Source: Anastrepha obliqua (taxonomy: Eukaryota > Arthropoda > Insecta > Diptera > Tephritidae). From it: a DNA stretch of 64,000 bases. Under the pieces are notes generated by a model that saw only the letters and a list, made by a program, of their open reading frames with translations, made no database searches and was not told the DNA's origin. Both the position numbers and the translations under genes were made by a program. The first letter of the stretch is position 1. The number at the start of each line of letters is the position of its first letter. The stretch is taken from NCBI RefSeq assembly GCF_027943255.1, contig NC_072897.1, forward strand, positions 45,668,044-45,732,043, in the 5' to 3' direction. Of this stretch, positions 21,720 through 33,596 are shown one piece after another.

Positions 21720-23762
21720 CTAGAGTTTAAGGCTTTTTATAAATTTTAGCACTATTGTGGGTTTGTTGTTCCAAAGATTACATGGAGATACTACGATACC
21801 ACCAAGGTGGTGAAGTCTTTGTCTGCCCAGCGCAGGACATTCACAAAGCACATGTTCTGAGCTTTCTATATCCATTTCGCAAAAGCGGCAGACATTGGTC
21901 TCTGATAGACCAATGTTATTTAAATGATACCTCAGGCTGCAGTGACCTGTGAGGTATCCTGTTAGAAGACGCAGATCTACTCTGTTTAGTGAGAGTAGCT
22001 TGTCTGATATTCCTTTGTTGGGACTAAGAAATTGTCTGGCTTGACGCTGACCGGCACAATTTAGCCAGTGTGCAGCAAATTTCCTTTCTTCCCATTTCCT
22101 GAGGAATTCATTAATGTGGCTTTTCGTGAGTCCACAGAAAGGCTCAGGACCAGTAAGTTGCATATTTGCTCCTTGTTTTGCGAGGTCATCAGCCATTTCA
22201 TTCCCCTCATGCCCTTCATGTCCCGGAATCCAGACTAGATTTACTGTGTTGAGGTTTCCTAACATGTTGAGAAGGTTTAGGCAATCATTTACCAATTTAG
22301 AGGTGATAGTTGTTGATAGAAGGGCTTTTAGAGCCGCTTGACTATCAGAGAGTATATAGATGTGAGTACCTCTCATTTTCCTGCGAAGGCATTCTCTCAC
22401 ACATATTTCAATGGCATGTATTTCTGCCTGGAATATTGTTGGGTAGAGTCCCATCGGAATCGATTTTTTAAATTTAGGCCCATTGATTCCTGCCCCTGCT
22501 CTACCATCTTCCAGCTTGGACCCATCAGTGAACCATAATTGAGATCCAGGCTTGAAATTGATAGAATTAGTTCTCCAAGTTGTTCGTTCATTAATAATAA
22601 TTCGGAAGTTTCTGTAGAGAATGGGTTTGGGAGATATTGTATCCACCCTGTGTAGTATAGGAGTATGTCGAAAGTCTTCTAAGATCTTTAGATGTCCTCT
22701 CATATCTCCACTTTTAAGATCGGCGTTGCCTTTTAGTCTTAAGGCACTCAATCTTGCTTCTTTTTCAATTAAGATGGGAAGCGGTGGTATGCCTAGGAGC
22801 ACGCCCAAAGCGTCAGTTGGGCATGTTTTCATTGCTCCTGTTATACCGATGCAGATGAGGCGGTACAATTTATTAAGATCGCTTGCCGCCTTTCGTTGCT
22901 TAACTTTGGGCCACCATGCTATGGAAGCATAAGTGACTATAGGCTTAACAACTGTAGTGAATGTCCAGTAGGTCATTCTGGGGCTGAGCCCCCATGTTTT
23001 ACCAAAAAGCCTTGTGCAGGCATAGAATGCCCTTGTGGCTTTTACAGTAACTTTCTCAAGATGCGAGTTCCAGGTAAGCGCTTTGTCAAGGTTGATACCA
23101 AGGTAGTTCGCCTCTGTGGAGAGTTGTAGAGTCGATTCATTCAGGACAGGACATTTGATGTTGATATTCCTTTTCCTGGTGAACGGCACTAGCGCAGTTT
23201 TAGATGGGTTGATAGAGAGCCCTTTGTCAGTGCACCATTTGTTGATTATGTTGAGGGCTTGTTGCATGCGGTTAGAGATGGTCTCTTCATGCCAGCCCAC
23301 TATATATACTACCAGGTCATCAGCATAGCCCTGGGTGTGGAATCCTAGGTTGTTCAGTTTGTGGAGAAGTTCATCTATTACTAGTGTCCACAGAAGAGGA
23401 GAGAGTACTCCCCCTTGCGGGCAACCTCTTGTGGCCTTGATAGACTTTATTCTTCCTCCTAATTCTGTACTGATCGTTCTGGATTTCAGCATCGATATAG
23501 TCCATCGTCTGATGGGTTTAGGTACGTCCTTTTGAGATAGGGCATTGTTGATTGCCTCATAGGACGTATTATCGAAAGCTCCTGTTATGTCAATAAAAGC
23601 GCAAAGTGCGATTTGTTTTGACTCAATAGCTTTTTCAATAATGGTTACCAGACTGTGTATTGCAGTCTCAGTAGATTTACCTTGTTGGTAGGCAAATTGA
23701 AGTTGGTGCAGTGGGAAATTAACCAAGTTATTCTCCCGCGCAGCTCTTGCGCAGCCTTGCAA
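21720..23762 (-). CDS. Reverse transcriptase/RNase H frame of LOA/R1-like element 2
   Basis: This is the longest frame in the window. RT motifs with residue positions: FIDITGAFDN 56-65, GCPQGGVLSPLLW 113-125, and YADD 146-149 with both Asp kept; then WGLSPRMTYW and the PIVTYASIAWW thumb block (near 274-284). RNase H has all four catalytic acids: D413 (FTDGSK), E447 (FQAEIHA), D473 (LSDSQAA) and D525 (NEMADDLAK). A CRFCEMDIESSEHVLCECPAL-type Cys/His motif ends it. The frame lacks the endonuclease and the first RT blocks, so it cannot be an active ORF2 by itself. The nominal start is only the first Met. Lack of stops over 2 kb suggests a young deletion derivative. Confidence 0.9.
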   Translation of the reverse strand: MQGCARAARENNLVNFPLHQLQFAYQQGKSTETAIHSLVTIIEKAIESKQIALCAFIDITGAFDNTSYEAINNALSQKDVPKPIRRWTISMLKSRTISTELGGRIKSIKATRGCPQGGVLSPLLWTLVIDELLHKLNNLGFHTQGYADDLVVYIVGWHEETISNRMQQALNIINKWCTDKGLSINPSKTALVPFTRKRNINIKCPVLNESTLQLSTEANYLGINLDKALTWNSHLEKVTVKATRAFYACTRLFGKTWGLSPRMTYWTFTTVVKPIVTYASIAWWPKVKQRKAASDLNKLYRLICIGITGAMKTCPTDALGVLLGIPPLPILIEKEARLSALRLKGNADLKSGDMRGHLKILEDFRHTPILHRVDTISPKPILYRNFRIIINERTTWRTNSINFKPGSQLWFTDGSKLEDGRAGAGINGPKFKKSIPMGLYPTIFQAEIHAIEICVRECLRRKMRGTHIYILSDSQAALKALLSTTITSKLVNDCLNLLNMLGNLNTVNLVWIPGHEGHEGNEMADDLAKQGANMQLTGPEPFCGLTKSHINEFLRKWEERKFAAHWLNCAGQRQARQFLSPNKGISDKLLSLNRVDLRLLTGYLTGHCSLRYHLNNIGLSETNVCRFCEMDIESSEHVLCECPALGRQRLHHLGGIVVSPCNLWNNKPTIVLKFIKSLKL

Positions 23763-23795
23763 TGGTTTAGATTGATCTGCTCAATCCTCATTTTT

Positions 23796-25095
23796 TCATT
23801 TTGATATACGCCGCTTGATACAGGCAACATTTTCTGCCTCCAATCTGGTCGATTGTATCCTCTCTTCCATTTCTTTTACACGCTCCGCAGAAGAGCTTTT
23901 TTCGCATACTATTGCGCGGATACCCTTCTCTCCACATTTCAGACAGTTCTGACTTCTGTCGTCTCCGTTTGTCCACGTCCTCGCCAAGTGTCCATACTCC
24001 AGGCATCTGTGGCATCTCCTCAAGTCAAGCTTTTCTCTTATTCGGCATACCACCCAACCGATTTTGAGTTTTTGCTTATTAACCAATCGCCTTGCGTCCA
24101 GTGCTGGTAGGCTTATCACCGCTGTTTCCGTGCCTGCATACGCCGCTCTAACACTTTTTATAGCTCTCTCACTAAATAGGTTAAGCTCGTTAACTTGCGT
24201 TCGTATTGCCTCACCTATGTCCTCTTTGGTTGTGATTTCATCTAGATCACGGGTCTCCACCAACATTTCGTGGGTTAGACCTTGATTTGCGCCTGGCCAC
24301 CTAGCACCTTGCCAATCTTCTTCTGGTATACTCCTGTATTTGCCATCTGCATCTGAAGCAGGATTTCGCCTTTATTTATTATCTTTTTATCCACCCTGAG
24401 AATGTCACTTTATGTCATGTTTCCAGAACGCGCAATGACAATCGCATCAGGCCTCGGTGGTGGCTTATTTGCCACTTTCTTCTTGACTGGTTCGCGCTTG
24501 ACACTCATCCAGCCATTTTCCATATCCCCGCTTGTTTTCTTAGCATTACTCTCCCCTTTGCCTTTCTTGCCTGCCTCGCTGCCACTTTGTGCTCTTCCTC
24601 GTGTGTAGTTTTGCTGGGTGGGGTTTTCTGCTCGGCTGTGTATCGTCGCGTGGTCTTTTCGGCGTTCCTTCAGACATTACACTTCCAAGAACGTTCCGCT
24701 TGGCTTCCTTGCTTTTCACTTCTTCCTGAGCTCTCGAGTGTAGTTTAGTGATCGTTTCGAGGAGTTCCCTTATGTGGTTGTTGGTCCAGCGTTACGGTAG
24801 ACGCATTGCTTCTGTAAACTTCCCAATCGTCTCACCAAGAAGCGTTAGGGTATCACTACCCGATTGAGCTGCTTTCTCATTGTTTCCTTGCAATGCAGGT
24901 GGCAACGATTTTGCTCTCTCGGGCCTTTCTACACTGAGCGTCGTGGTAGGACTCCGTCTCAGCTTTCGTGCGCGCTTAAAAGGATCAGCTCCCGTGATTA
25001 TATGGCCTTTGGGGGTCTTGTTCTCCTCAGTTAGGTCCACTAGTAGATCACTCGATCCACTTGCACCTGGTGCCTTTTTGAAAGCCTCTTCCTAA
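23796..25095 (-). pseudogene. ORF1 of LOA/R1-like element 2
   Basis: The first part (24792-25040) starts MDLTEENKTPKGHIITGADP and is rich in basic and Ser residues. After frameshifts the last 156 residues (23796-24266) hold VETRDLDEITTKEDIGEAI and then two CCHC-like knuckles, CHRCLEYGHLARTW and CLKCGEKGIRAIVC. Each has lost one ligand (final Cys to Trp in the first, His to Ile in the second). Such knuckles bind element RNA in R1/LOA first proteins. The frame runs to about 23796, close to the ORF2 start near 23790. Confidence 0.7.
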
Positions 25096-25410
25096 TGGCT
25101 CCATAAATGTCGCTGCTGTTGTTTGTTATGCTTCTCATTTTATTCTCCATTTTTTGTTTTGTTTATCAGCGCATCGTGTGTACGTGAGCGGGCCGAAATA
25201 AACAGCAACGGGTATGCCCTTGGGGATAGCCTGTCTTTTTTGCCGCATACTCCTCTCCTAACCGCTCATTGTCGGGGAATGCTTATTCGTTTAAACTTAT
25301 TTCGCAACTAACCTGCTATCACAGGCCTTCCGGCTATCCGCAACCTGCCGACCCCCACGGTAGCTTAGATCCCAACTTAGTCGTCCGATCCCGGGGGGCG
25401 AACACTTCCG

Positions 25411-25867
25411 TGTATCATAATATTAACGTGTTCAATGTTGCATGCGTTGCGGATATTGCAAATATGTTTTCGCTTGCATTTTGTTGATGTGTCCTTGCAT
25501 GGGATGCAAATCGTGCGATCCGTGGACCATGGAAAGGTTTGGCAAGACTAACGATTCTTCCGCTATTAACCTTCGGAAGACTTACCTATGGTTTTTTACG
25601 TAAACGACACACTGTGGTAAGTTTCACCCCAATTGATAAACTTTTTGCAAAAACTGAGTTAAAGTTTTTATTTATACCTTTTTTGTTAGTATTTAGATTA
25701 AATAGATGTAAAATGAATTGTTTAATTTAATTTATTCAACGATATCAGTTAATATTATATAATAACATGCTCGGATTTATGTAAAGACGTTTTTTACCAG
25801 AAATAGGATATACATACGTTGTAAGGAAAAATATATATGGCGGAATATATATAAATTAAAAATAAAG
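25411..25867. other. AT-rich spacer
   Basis: No gene is seen between the retrotransposon leader and the TA at the left end of the pogo element. Confidence 0.45.
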
Positions 25868-25869
25868 TA

Positions 25870-28210
25870 GAGTAACTGCGGGTATTGTGGTATACCCATT
25901 TTATTTTCGTCTATAAAGTGGTTAAATTTTATTTGATTTGAATGAAAATTTACCAATAATATGCTACCGTTATTAAGTTCAAATAAACCTAGCTTCAAAA
26001 GCCTTAGAGCCGCGAGTTTCAGAAATATTTAAGAACGTACTGCAAAAGACGGAAACAAGCCCTTGAAGAAACTATATACCACATTACCAGAATAAAGTAT
26101 ACCACAGTACCCGCATATGATGCCTTTAATAATAAGTCAGTTACTTTTAATTGATAACTAAAATTTTATTGCGAACCATTTAAAAAAGGATTATGAACTG
26201 AATTAAAACATATTGAACAAAAATATTTTAAACTTCAATTGACATAAAACGCAACAATAAAATTCATAAAATTCGTAAGAGTATTACTTACAAGAATCGC
26301 AAAGAAAAATAGCACTTCGATTGGGAATACACTTTTCTTGGGCCCAAATTTGTTCGCTTTGCAGACAAGAGGTCCAAGGCTTCATTATTATATCCTCCCC
26401 ATAAATTTTGCCACAGTAGTTGCAAGAGGATTCTTTTGTTGGTGGAGCATTTGGAAACTCCTCTTCATTGTCACTTGAATGCGAGTCAACAAACGATTTG
26501 GTAGAAATATTTGTTTTGGGGATGGATTAATCGGAGCATTGCGTTTTCTGTTAATGCTTTCAATGCTCTGTAACAAACTACACTTATAAGGCGAAGTTGT
26601 TAAAACAGTTGCCTTTGTTTTCCGGCCTTTCCGATTAGGTGGAGGATCTCGTAGCTTTGGTGGTGGAGATATTTCCCAGGGAGTAACGAGTCCTCGGCTT
26701 GTGCTTGCTTCTATAAACAAATTTAATAGCGTTCCTAAAATTTCCATAGATTTTATTGCGAAACTTACGAATTTCAGGCTCAATTTCCATGGTTGATGCG
26801 CCTGGGGGTTCTTCTGTCGTTGAATTCATAGTTTCAACTGGATTCTCTGAGAAGACAATATATCCAGCAAGATTTTTTATATTTAAAACTGAATCGTACC
26901 TGATGATGAATCGAAGCAGAGGTTCAGACGGAGATGGTTTCGTTACGCTTAAAAAATGCCTAAACCATTTCGTGAAGATGGGAATCTGAACCCATCCAGA
27001 CAAATGGCACGCCGAGTTTGAGCCAGGGGGACCGTCTTTCATTAGAAGAGGGTTATGGTTTTTTCGTGGAAAGATGAAAAATGGTGGTACGAAACCACCT
27101 CCTGCGCTCATGCAAGTGATGACTGTAACAAGCGATCCTCGCTCAGCTGAAGTCATTGTTCCAATCTGTTTTTTTCCTTTCCGAGCGATTATTTGTGCCT
27201 GCTGCGAAGGAACTACTGATATTCCGGTTTCGTCAACACTCTAGATATGAGTAGGCGGAAAATTATGTTTTGCGATTTCTTCTTCCAGCAATTTGAAAAA
27301 TATATCAACTTTTTCTCGAGAAAAAACACGTGAACGGTCGACGCTTGTTCCAGTTGGTTTTCGAAAACTTAGAACATTTCGGTGTCGGTTACAGAAGCCT
27401 CTTAGCCAATCCTTGCCAGCGCACTCTTTAATAACGGAGAACTTATTGGGAATGTTGTTTCTTGTGGCAATTTGATAACACAATGACCGCACGTCTGCGC
27501 GTGTTAGTCCCCAGTACCTTGACTCCATTTCTAGTAAATATTTAACTAAGTCATTTTCAATTTCCGCTGTTAAAATCGGAGCCCGACCAAGTTTAGTTGT
27601 CAACAGCTCCTCTATGGATTTCTCTCTTCTTGACATGCGCTGCAGAGTGGTATGGGGGACACTAAATGTCTTAGAAGCCAAGAGAATACCCATTTCACCT
27701 TTTCTAACCGCTTGGATAGCTTTTTTCATATCCTCTGCTTTCCATTTTCGTATTTCACCTTTCTTCGGCATTTTTTTGATCGAGAGGGTAATATTGTACA
27801 CTATACCACTTTAGCCGCCTTTACCCGTACCACAATAGCCGCATTAGAGTTTGAACAAATTAATTTTGAATAATTGAATATCGACCAAATATACAAAAAT
27901 ATTGCTTATATGCTTCACTAGTATTAAACTCACTTATTACTTCCCGATGAATAAATGCAGTTTAAAGCACAGGATTTTAATTTGCCAGAAATTTTCCACT
28001 GAGCACAAAAAAATGCCAACCACACGACCACGCGATTTTTTTACAACTGACTCACTGTATGCCTTGCAAAACACAAATCAAATCACGCTTTCTTAAGATT
28101 CTGAGAATGCGGAAATATCTAACTTGGTCCCGTTATTTCCACGTCTTTAGTTTTCGAATAACGCTGGTATACCACATTACCCGCCTATACCACAATACCC
28201 GCAGTTACTC
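25870..28210 (-). mobile_element. pogo-type DNA transposon, internally deleted
   Basis: Inverted ends: GAGTAACTGCGGGTATTGTG from 25870 and, read inward from 28210, GAGTAACTGCGGGTATTGTG. TA dinucleotides flank both (25868-25869, 28211-28212). Extra GGTATACCAC/GTGGTATA repeats lie inside both ends (26075-26110, 28165-28190) and also near 27800-27835. The length is 2,341 bases. It encodes one transposase on the minus strand. Confidence 0.95.
26388..27801 (-). pseudogene. pogo-like transposase (HTH_psq, CENP-B-type HTH, partial DDE)
   Basis: The most likely start is the Met 11 codons into the 27801 frame (near 27771), MPKKGEIRKWKAEDMKKAIQ, an HTH_psq domain. A CENP-B-like second HTH follows (LGRAPILTAEIENDLVKYLL, then WLRGFCNRH). 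A stop at 27240 cuts the frame just before the first catalytic Asp in SVDETG. The DDE part continues (26635-27156: GGGFVPPFFIFPRKNH, GWVQIPIFTKWFRHF), but the second and third acidic blocks are missing. The C-terminal part (26388-26783) is a Pro/Lys-rich linker, and CxxC pairs near 26290-26420 suggest a zinc-binding end. It is inactive. Confidence 0.8.
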
Positions 28211-28326
28211 TAGTAAGAATACGAAAAAATAGCAAATTCATAAAATGTTTTTAGTGAATTATTACTTAGTAGCATTAACCGGCATTTGTAGTAGTATGAT
28301 CTATATTTACATATACATATATAAAA

Positions 28327-28632
28327 TGCCACTTGGACCCTTTTTGGGTGTTTGGCCAAGCTCCTCCTCCTATTCGTGGTGTGCGTCTTCATGATGTTCT
28401 ACAAGTGAAAGGACCTACAGTTTTAAGCCGACTCCGAACGGCAGATATTTTCTATGAGGAGCTTTTTCGTGGCAGATATGCATTCGGAGGTTTACCATTG
28501 CCTGCCGAGGGACGACCGCTATTAGAAAAAACTTTTTCTTAATTTTGGTGTATCACGGAGACTCGAACCTACGTTCTCTCCGAATTTCGAGTGGTAGAAA
28601 CGCACCAACCCAATCTGGTTCGGCGGCCGCCG
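28327..28632 (-). mobile_element. tRNA-derived SINE, copy 3, nearly full length
   Basis: From the right end the tRNA-like head (GGCGGCCGCCGAACC... with GGTTGGTGCG near 28600) leads to a B-box-like GGTTCGAGTCT (near 28560-28570), then the conserved body (GGTCGTCCCTCGGCAGGCAA near 28500; CGTTCGGAGTCGGC near 28430). It ends at an AT-rich tail near 28310-28326. It sits between two TA-flanked DNA transposons. Confidence 0.88.
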
Positions 28633-28698
28633 TATGAACTATACTTTTGTATAAATTAATTAGAATTAACGTCCTTTGATGCTGACCGTATGTACGTA

Positions 28699-30977
28699 CA
28701 CCCAAGTCGTTTTTTACTCGGTAGATACGTTCCTTAAAAAAGCGTGCAAAAAAAAATCGTGTAAAAAAATACCTGCGACATATGTAAATTTGGGGATTTG
28801 TTCCACAATTTTGAAAAATCGCGTCATCTTATGCTCTAAAAACTAAATATTTTCCCAAAAAAAACTGTGCAAAAGAAGTAATAATGAAATCCATTTAAAT
28901 AAAAAATAAACAATTTACTTTTATTATAACAAGAACTAAAATTAGTGTACAGTACAAAACATAAAAACTCAAATTGAAATTACGAATAAAAATCAATTTT
29001 GCAACTATTCATCGCAACTTCATAACAAGCGTACACACGTTTATTATGGACTGTTTCAAAAATTCTATTATCAGTAGATACATGTGTCAGATATGTCTAG
29101 CACAATTGTCGGGTTTGATTCATATAAAGAATTTCGTTCGTTATTAACGACCTCTGCTGTTTTTTGTTGTTGTTATAAAGTCTGTTATTAACGGCTATTT
29201 TTTTGGTGTCTCATTTGCTTATATAATTCTTGATATCCAGCTACACAAAACATTGGAAGATTAATTCACGCTCCATGTCAGGATCATGAGTAAGAAAGTG
29301 TTGGTCCATACTTGTAGCAAATTTTTTGAACTTCACCTTCGTTTTCATCATTACCGGCTTCTTTATTATCACAAATTCGATCAAATCGTCCTCATCCAAA
29401 GGGCTTTCGCGCATTAATTCATCGATGTCAGCCGTTTGCATGTTATTGAAACCTTCTACACCAATTGCATTCGATAGATTTATAATTTCAGAACAATCGG
29501 CTGATTTTTGTGCTATGAAACTTCCACTTTTCACGCATGCTGGCAAGATTTTTTTACAAAAAGCATTTAAGGTCGATTAGCACAACTGTTTGATGGCAAA
29601 AGAAGCATGTTTAATACAATCCATAATCGTTAACTTTCTCCATGCTTCCATAACATTCAAATTTCTTTCTTCTATTAAATCTAAACTATGTTAAAACGTT
29701 TGCTTGATGTATGTAGTACATCTTAAACGCTGCCATAATACCCTGATCGAGTGTCTGAATCAGCGGGTTGGTGTAGGCGGCAAAAACGACAATTGAATAT
29801 TTGAATGATCCAGCACTGGGTGGCTGGGCGCATTATCAACTAGCAAAGGTATTTTGAATTCCAAACCGTTTTGTTCCATATATTCCTGGATTTCAGGAAC
29901 AAAGCTGTTGTTGACCCAATTTGTAAACAGATCAACCGTCATCCATGCCGTTTTATTCGCCATCAAACAAACTGGAAGATGTTTAATGTTCTTGCCTCTT
30001 AAAGCTCGTTGCATAAGGGATTTGTTGATTAAGAGAGGCTTTAACATTTTATCACTAGATGCGGTACTGCAAAACAAAAACGTCACACGATCTTTGGCCG
30101 CTTTAAAACCACCAGCTGATTTTTTAGATTTTGCTATGTACGTTCTTTTAGGCATTTTCTTCCAGAACAATCCCGTTTCGTGGGCATTAAATATTTTATC
30201 TGGAGTATGACCGCCCTGTTCAACTATTTTTCCTAGTCTATCTGGAAAACTTTTTAGTTTTACATTGTGAAAGGCGTGTATTTTTAGAAAACCCATCGGC
30301 CTTCTCTCACTTGCATTAAATACCAGTTTCTTCGTTGCCGTCGCTTCGCTTAAACTGAGAGCTTTGCCAACAGATGTGGGGCCCTCGCCTCTCTTCAGAC
30401 AGTCTAAGATTTTTATTTTGGTTCCTAACGAAATTGCTTTTCTCTTCGGAATATTTTGTTGTTGTTAAGGCATTTTATTGATAAGGGTATTGTAAATAAA
30501 CCGAAAATTTAACACAATATTCCTTTTTTAGTAGTAAAAAGTTATCAACAACATAAATCAAACTAAAAATTTCACTACCTAATTAAAAAAAACTTTAATT
30601 TGAACTTTAACTTACAGAACTTTATTGCTGTGTTCAAGCTGAAGTCCAACGTATAAAGAAAAAAGCGATAATAAAAATCGGGTATTCCTCGTAAAGTAAA
30701 AAAAAACATGAAATAGACCAAGTCACTAACACATCTAGGGTATAAACCGATCGCGGGTTTGTTTTCTTATGTATACCGGGGGTTAGGGTAATCCCCCAAT
30801 TGTATTTTCTTGCTGTATAGATAAGTTTTTATAAGACACTGTCAAAATTAGAATTAAAAAATATTTTAGGGATTCGTGCCAAAACAAAAAAATCGCGTAA
30901 AAATATATATTAATTCTTATGGGTGAACCGCGTTATTTTAAAGTCGTGTAAAAAATACCGTGTAAAAAAGTTGGGTG
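28699..30977 (-). mobile_element. Tigger-type (pogo superfamily) DNA transposon
   Basis: Ends CACCCAAGTCG (from 28699) and, read inward, CACCCAACTTTTTTACACGG (from 30977) are inverted and followed by repeated AAAAAAT.GTGTAAAA-like stretches. TA flanks both sides (28697-28698, 30978-30979). The length is 2,279 bases. One transposase gene lies on the minus strand. Confidence 0.85.
29241..30473 (-). pseudogene. Tigger-like transposase with N-terminal deletion
   Basis: A start at 30473 is followed by an early stop and then KRKAISLGTKIKILDCLKRG, the psq-type HTH. Most of the CENP-B HTH is deleted before MGFLKIHAFHNVKLKSFPDR (30296). The DDE_1 core follows: NAHETGLFWKKMP (Asp to His at the first catalytic position of the usual NADETGLFWK) and LLVDNAPSHPVLDHSNIQLS with the second Asp kept. 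The frame then ends at 29760 in LPPTPTR, where TTSLIQPLDQG is usual, so the third acidic site is lost. A separate frame (29241-29546) is the acidic C-terminus. It is inactive. Confidence 0.8.
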
Positions 30978-30979
30978 TA

Positions 30980-33596
30980 TATATATTACAATATTTCCTA
31001 TTTAGCTTAGTTTTATCAAAGATGAATCTTTATCTTTTTGGTTCCATTTCTATAAGCAGTGATTTTCTTTTGGAGCAATAATAGCAATTAGGTCTAGAAG
31101 TTGGCCTCTATAAACAAGGTAAGTTGGAAAAATGTGTATCTGATTTGGATGATGAAATAATTGATTTTGATGACGATGATAGTGTCCTAGACTTGTCAAT
31201 ATATGCTGTACATTTACTTGTGACGTTAATTGTGTATGAAAAAAAGTACGGGAAACTACATTTACTACATGAATTCGAAGACTAAAATCGGCGTTGCTAA
31301 AATGCAGCTAACGGTATATTTATAGATGTTAGAAATAAACAAAGTACAACCCATCCAATATTTTGTGGGATGGCTCATTTTTTCTTTTGCAATATTCAAT
31401 TAAATCGGCGTCACTGCACGGGTTTGTCAACCCAAGCTCGAATAAACTGCTTAAAATCAGATATGAGCTTTACATTGAAGATTCATCAAGCAAAAGTGAC
31501 AAATTTTCACTACGGTGATTTCTTTGAGCAGATGAACCGAGATTCTCAATGGCAAAGGAGTTACAAAGAATATTTCAAATAATATTAGATGTTTTGAAAA
31601 TTATTAAAAAACAACCTCTTTCAAATGAAATGTTCATCGATACGCAACCCGTTTTTCAAACAAATTGCCAAATTGTGAACTCTGGTTTTCTCACTAAAAT
31701 ATGAGACAGTTGTTCTCAACTCAACTCAAACATTTTTTACTGATCACGCTACCAGAGTTTTTGAGCTGAAGTATCATCTCCAGCCAATTGTTGTAAAAAT
31801 CACTTATTAGCAATTGATCACCTTGAAGCATTCAAGTATTGAGTAAGTAATTTTATGATACTTACTAGATGATTAAAGTTAACAAGTTGAACACTGCCAA
31901 CACTGCCGCTATGCTATTTACTAATATCCATCCACTAGTCAACGCGCTTATTTTAAGACAAACGTTGCACGAAAATCTTTCAGTTCTCATCATATTGTTT
32001 GTCCAGATCCATGAGTTGAACAATCTAGTTGGAGTAGTTTAATCTATAAGGGAATCAGAGCACAACTAGTTTTTTTTTTCTTGCTTGTTGAGTTGGAAAG
32101 ACCCGGTACCTACAAATTATACTACTGAAGTTTTTTTTTATTTTTTAGCCAATTTTTTTTATTTTTCGAGGAAGAAACAAGTCACATATTAACGGATATT
32201 ATTTAGTTGTAATAAACAAATAACAACCATGCAAGAATCTTAGAGAGGAGATCAAGGGGATCTCAAAGTCATTAAAAATGGTTGCCTATAACAATATTTT
32301 GAAACAGATCAGCTGCAGTTGATCGCAAGGTTCAAGATTGTTAGCGGAGATTATGTTGTGGGAATGAATTTCAATTAACATGTGCTATTCGCTTCACAAC
32401 CCTGTTGTGAAAATGTTAAAGGCTGGGTACATGCGAACGAAATAAAAAAAAGATGGTCATTTAAGACGAGCGATATAATGATGGGTTGACGGCGAATTTT
32501 TTGTCACGAATGTTCGCTGTATATGCAAATGCGTACAACCAAAGCAACACGACGAAAATTGTTCGATGTGTACACGCGGCAAGCAGTGGCAGCGGCAAAA
32601 TACGAACTTTTGTTGAATATTTTCAAGTTCTTAAATTGAAATTAGAAAATAATATTATATATTCACCATTTGTTAGAATTTAACACTAGGAAAAGGTATT
32701 TTCCATAATTTTCTGTTCGTTTTCAATAGCCCATTTCTTATTATAAGTATATTCCTTTTATACTCTAAATATTGTCTCTGTTATGCCTGTCCACCTTATC
32801 AGCTATCATAGAATCAGGAATCGCATGCATCTTTGTTATGGACATATGTATGCTCTAAAGGCCTGTTTAGACACAACTTTGGCGTTGATGTAGCTTCGAC
32901 AGCTGACTAAAGATGCCTTCGGTTCGCCACTTTAGTGCTTGCAAAGTGTGGGCTCTGCTAGCTTGATGAAAAATTTGCATCTGAAAGCAACAACAAAATT
33001 ATTTAGCAAGATTCACGACTATAGAAAAGTAGTACAACACAGTGCTATACCTATATGCAATGCTGCTAACTCTCTTTTCTGATATTAGGCAAGTTTCAAT
33101 AGAGCGCGTTCATACAGGACAACTTTTGTTACGTCAACTCGTAACATCTGGATGAGGGGAGACGAGGAAATGAAAAGGGCATCGAATTGCTCCTGCTCGG
33201 TACACATGCTATGTGTTCACGTTCAGATCACATAAACTGAGATTGTATTGGTCATATAAGCAAAACACAACGCTACCATTGCCCATGTTATTTCGTTGCC
33301 ATCTGAATCAGGTATAACTAGATGCGAAAAATTGATTTTAATAAAACTATTCAGCATTGAAACACAATAGTAATTTACTCGAAAAACATAATTATTAAGA
33401 AATACATAAAATATTGCATTTTTTAATATAACATAAAAAGTGGTTATCGAAAAACACAAAGTTGTTAAGTTAAAGCAGTACAAAAATAGTAATAACGATG
33501 AACAAAGATAACCTTACATTTTTTAAATTTAATTTAAATAGTCAAAATCATAAAATGTTTCATGTGTTCATATTTACATATAGAAACCAACGATCT
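30980..33596. other. 2.6 kb AT-rich region, no gene recognised
   Basis: Two short plus-strand frames, one acidic (31095-31283, with DLDDEIIDFDDDDSVLDL) and one of 70 residues at 31370-31582, do not resemble anything I can name. Poly(T) runs lie near 32070-32160. A GC-richer patch at 32870-33200 could be a MITE, but I found no inverted ends. Confidence 0.4.

Larger units (their letters stand above)
21716..25410 (-). mobile_element. LOA/R1-like non-LTR retrotransposon 2 with endonuclease deletion
   Basis: Leader-like GC-rich sequence (about 25300-25410), then ORF1 (23796-25095, frameshifted) with two damaged zinc knuckles, then an ORF2 whose first 20-odd codons (MRIEQINLNHCKAAQELRG, near 23730-23790) are followed almost at once by central RT sequence. 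Most of the endonuclease and the RT N-terminus are therefore deleted. From there 680 codons are open to 21720. The 3' end near 21716 has an AT-rich tail. Confidence 0.85.

Noticed and set aside
22621..22932. Plus-strand frames across 21755-23535
   Set aside because: All lie opposite the open RT/RNase H frame, which has clear motifs.
31370..31582. 70-residue plus frame as a gene
   Set aside because: No recognisable motif, AT-rich context and no splice or promoter support.
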